This document shows positions 63,201 through 64,000 of a stretch of DNA of 64,000 nucleotides, in pieces (within the stretch, counting starts at the first letter, position 1; every line of letters begins with the position of its first letter). The notes under the pieces are model-generated. The model was not told where the DNA came from. It saw only the letters and a list, made by a program, of their open reading frames with translations, and searched no databases. The DNA is from Bradyrhizobium neotropicale (GTDB lineage: Bacteria; Pseudomonadota; Alphaproteobacteria; Rhizobiales; Xanthobacteraceae): assembly GCF_001641695.1 (NCBI RefSeq), contig NZ_LSEF01000042.1, positions 1 through 64,000 of the forward strand. The letters run 5' to 3'. Both the position numbers and the translations under genes were made by a program.

Positions 63201-63589
63201 TCACTGTGCCACTGTTCGGCATCGTGCTGCGCAAGGGCTATGGGCTAGGCGCGCAGTCGATGATCGGCGGCGGCTTCCATGCCTCGTTCTTCACCGCGGC
63301 CTGGCCGACTGGCGAGTTCGGCGGCATGGGCTTAGAGGGCTATGTCCGCCTCGGCTTCCGCAAGGAGATGGAGGCGATCGCCGATCCGGCCGAGCGCGAG
63401 ACCTATTACCGCAACAAGGTCGCTGAGCTCTATGCCAACGGCAAGGCGGTTTCGATCGCCTCCGTGTTCGAGATCGACAACGTCATCGACCCCGCCGAGA
63501 CGCGCCGCTGGATCATGGCGGGCCTGCGCTCCGTACCGAAGCCGCCGCAGCGGACGGAGAAGAAGCGGCCGTGCATCGATACGTGGTGA
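60287..63589 (+). CDS. Single-chain biotin-dependent acyl-CoA carboxylase
   Basis: An 1100-residue (about 120 kDa) fusion. The biotin carboxylase domain (about 1-450) has FKKLLIANRGEIAIRIARAA, GGGGRGMRVV (ATP-grasp loop) and FEFLVDGSADDSFAFIEANP. A biotinyl domain (about 490-560) holds the biotinylated Lys529 in ESMKMEH. The carboxyltransferase part (about 590-1090) resembles PccB-type subunits: SGYCFAGNAAMLGCCDVIIA and DTPGFMVGPEAEKTAIVRHV. The BC-BCCP-CT order matches the long-chain acyl-CoA carboxylases described from mycobacteria and Rhodopseudomonas. Substrate is not certain. ATG follows GTGAGAGATCG. Confidence 0.92.
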   Translation: MSFKKLLIANRGEIAIRIARAAADAGIATVAIHPADDALSLHVRVADEAIEIPGRGARAYLDIDGVVKAAKAAGCDAVHPGYGFLSENAAFAKACADAGITFVGPKIAALELFGDKVAARQLAKRCGVPIIAGTSGPSSLEEITAFFASLGSNAAIVIKAMAGGGGRGMRVVEKADDLAEAYARCQSEAKAAFGFDGVYAERLIRQARHIEVQIIGDRHGAISHLWERECTIQRRHQKLIEVAPSPSLSEPLRGRIIEAAKQLAAAASYDNLGTFEFLVDGSADDSFAFIEANPRLQVEHTVTEEVLGIDLVRAQLAVAAGASLASHGLSQDAIPKPRGHAMQLRVNMETLDETGATHPTGGVLAVFEPPSGPGVRVDSFGYAGYKTSAAFDSLLAKVIVHTPGEAWHDVVAKASRSLREFRIDGVITNIAFLQAVLAHPDFRTNRIATDFIDRNIGKLVEEADGAARPLYFAATERSGAGTEAHIAQEVPEGTVMVAAPLQGTIVTIQVKQGEVVRPGQQLAVIESMKMEHLVMAEQGGRVMTLVAGDGVTLLHGEPIMYIEPLDVAADVSAAEADIDLDHIRADLAELIARQANTLDENRPASVERRRNTNQRTARENVAQLVDDGSFMEYGSLAIAAQRRRRKLDDLIKNTPADGLIMGVATVNADKFGADGGRCIVVAYDYTVLAGTQGHMNHKKIDRMLTLAEDWRVPLVFYAEGGGGRPGDTDRLGMTGLDGPSFVQFARLSGLVPVIGVVSGYCFAGNAAMLGCCDVIIATKNASIGMGGPAMIEGGGLGVYHPAELGPVSFQAPNGVIDILVEDEEEATRVAQKYLSYFQGAVSDWQAADQRLLRRAIPENRLRVYDIRSVIDLVADKDSVLELRRDYGVGMITALIRIEGRPFGLIANNPRHLGGAIDADAGDKAARFLQLCDAFDLPIVSLCDTPGFMVGPEAEKTAIVRHVSRMFVTGASLTVPLFGIVLRKGYGLGAQSMIGGGFHASFFTAAWPTGEFGGMGLEGYVRLGFRKEMEAIADPAERETYYRNKVAELYANGKAVSIASVFEIDNVIDPAETRRWIMAGLRSVPKPPQRTEKKRPCIDTW

Positions 63590-63773
63590 GGGCGGTGCAG
63601 CAATTCAGGCGCTGAGTAGCAGGCAATCTGCTTCCGCATCGTCATGCCCGGGACAAGTCCGGCCACGACGGCGCTGAGTAGCGCGCGCTCCCCACCGTGT
63701 TCCCGGTTCCCGATTGACATCCCCGCCTGCGGTGCCAGACTTTGCACAATAATACAGGGTGGAGACGTCCGCG

Positions 63774-64000
63774 ATGGCCAGCCTTTCGGCCTCGAACCAT
63801 GTCGCCCGTGTCTTGTCCGTCGCCAATCATGTGGCCGACGTCGATGCCTCCTCGCGCATCGCCAACTCCTGGCGGCGGTGCCTGATCAGCCACAAGCTCG
63901 ACCCCGCCCGGCAGGGCCCGCCGCAGACCCTCACCGAAGCCGAGGTCCGCCACGTCGCCGAGCCGATGGAGAAGACGATCCGGCTCCTTACCCCCGAGCT
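63774..64000 (+). CDS. AcoR-like regulator, N-terminal fragment (cut by window end)
   Basis: The first 75 codons of a larger gene. ATG follows GTGGAGACGTCCGCG. The segment SSRIANSWRRCLISHKLDPA followed by RQGPPQTLTEAEVRHVAEPM is typical of the region before the GAF domain of AcoR-type, sigma-54-dependent activators (Fis-family C terminus). The rest lies outside the window, so the output domain is inferred. It may control the CoA ligase/carboxylase operon upstream or genes to the right. Confidence 0.7.
   Translation, partial: MASLSASNHVARVLSVANHVADVDASSRIANSWRRCLISHKLDPARQGPPQTLTEAEVRHVAEPMEKTIRLLTPE

Noticed and set aside
63730..63750. Sigma-54 promoter before the AcoR-like gene (GGTGCCAGACTTTGCA)
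   Set aside because: The distance between GG and GC is 11 bases instead of the required 10, and the -24 box is poor.

Overview
This is a high-GC chromosomal segment from a Rhizobiales bacterium, most likely Bradyrhizobium or a close Nitrobacteraceae relative. The evidence is the dnaG-rpoD pair, an RpoD with a long Pro/Ala-rich and acidic insertion, a DnaG lacking the usual zinc ligands, RpoH followed by an RluD-type synthase, trxB facing an lrp-type regulator, a single-chain biotin-dependent acyl-CoA carboxylase, and several dispersed palindromic repeat families (CATTCCGGGGC..., CTCCCCGC...GGGGAGAG, GGTGGGCAAAG...TTTGCCCACC). The genus is my inference; the motifs are seen directly.

Layout. 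1-7.4 kb: an IS110-family element, a mini K+ channel, an AEC transporter with a partial duplicate of its 3' end bracketing an NTF2-like gene, a Cys-rich secreted protein, an orphan ParA ATPase, two tiny membrane proteins and a DapA-like aldolase. 7.4-20.5 kb: housekeeping block lysR-trxB / lrp, greA, carB, an MFS pump with a divergent ArsR-type regulator and two operators, a tRNA-Cys-like gene, a methyltransferase, dps, a cupin protein and carA. 20.7-33.2 kb: YqeY, epoxide hydrolase, acyl-CoA synthetase, MarR regulator with palindromic operators in front of an amber-interrupted NTF2-like gene, membrane proteins, an overlapping ArsR-SRPBCC-SRPBCC operon, a secreted LVIVD-repeat protein, LysE exporter, N-formylglutamate amidohydrolase-like protein, a gamma-glutamylcyclotransferase-like protein and a small chlorite dismutase-family protein. 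33.5-47.8 kb: dnaG, rpoD, lytic transglycosylase, orphan receiver, second LysE exporter, a 22-residue Lys/Ala micropeptide gene with its own ribosome binding site and terminator, a diguanylate cyclase, a peptidoglycan amidase, rpoH and rluD.

47.9-52.1 kb looks like an acquired island. It starts at tRNA-Glu(CTC), carries a Phd/VapC toxin-antitoxin pair, a 761-residue protein with an N-terminal 2OG-Fe(II) oxygenase domain and a zinc-ribbon partner, and ends at an inverted partial copy of the tRNA 3' end and its flank. 52.2-64 kb: TPR protein, a scrambled higA/higB remnant, ubiA, a GFA-type enzyme translationally coupled to a previously easily missed 45-codon ORF, a tautomerase with a divergent TetR regulator and paired operators, a chemoreceptor, a CoA ligase plus single-chain acyl-CoA carboxylase operon, and the start of an AcoR-like activator cut by the window edge.

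No rRNA, CRISPR array or complete prophage is visible. The features most worth a second look are the inverted-repeat-bounded oxygenase/toxin island at tRNA-Glu, the Lys/Ala micropeptide, the odd tRNA-Cys-like gene, the hidden 45- and 49-residue genes, and the amber-interrupted NTF2-like gene under MarR-type operators.
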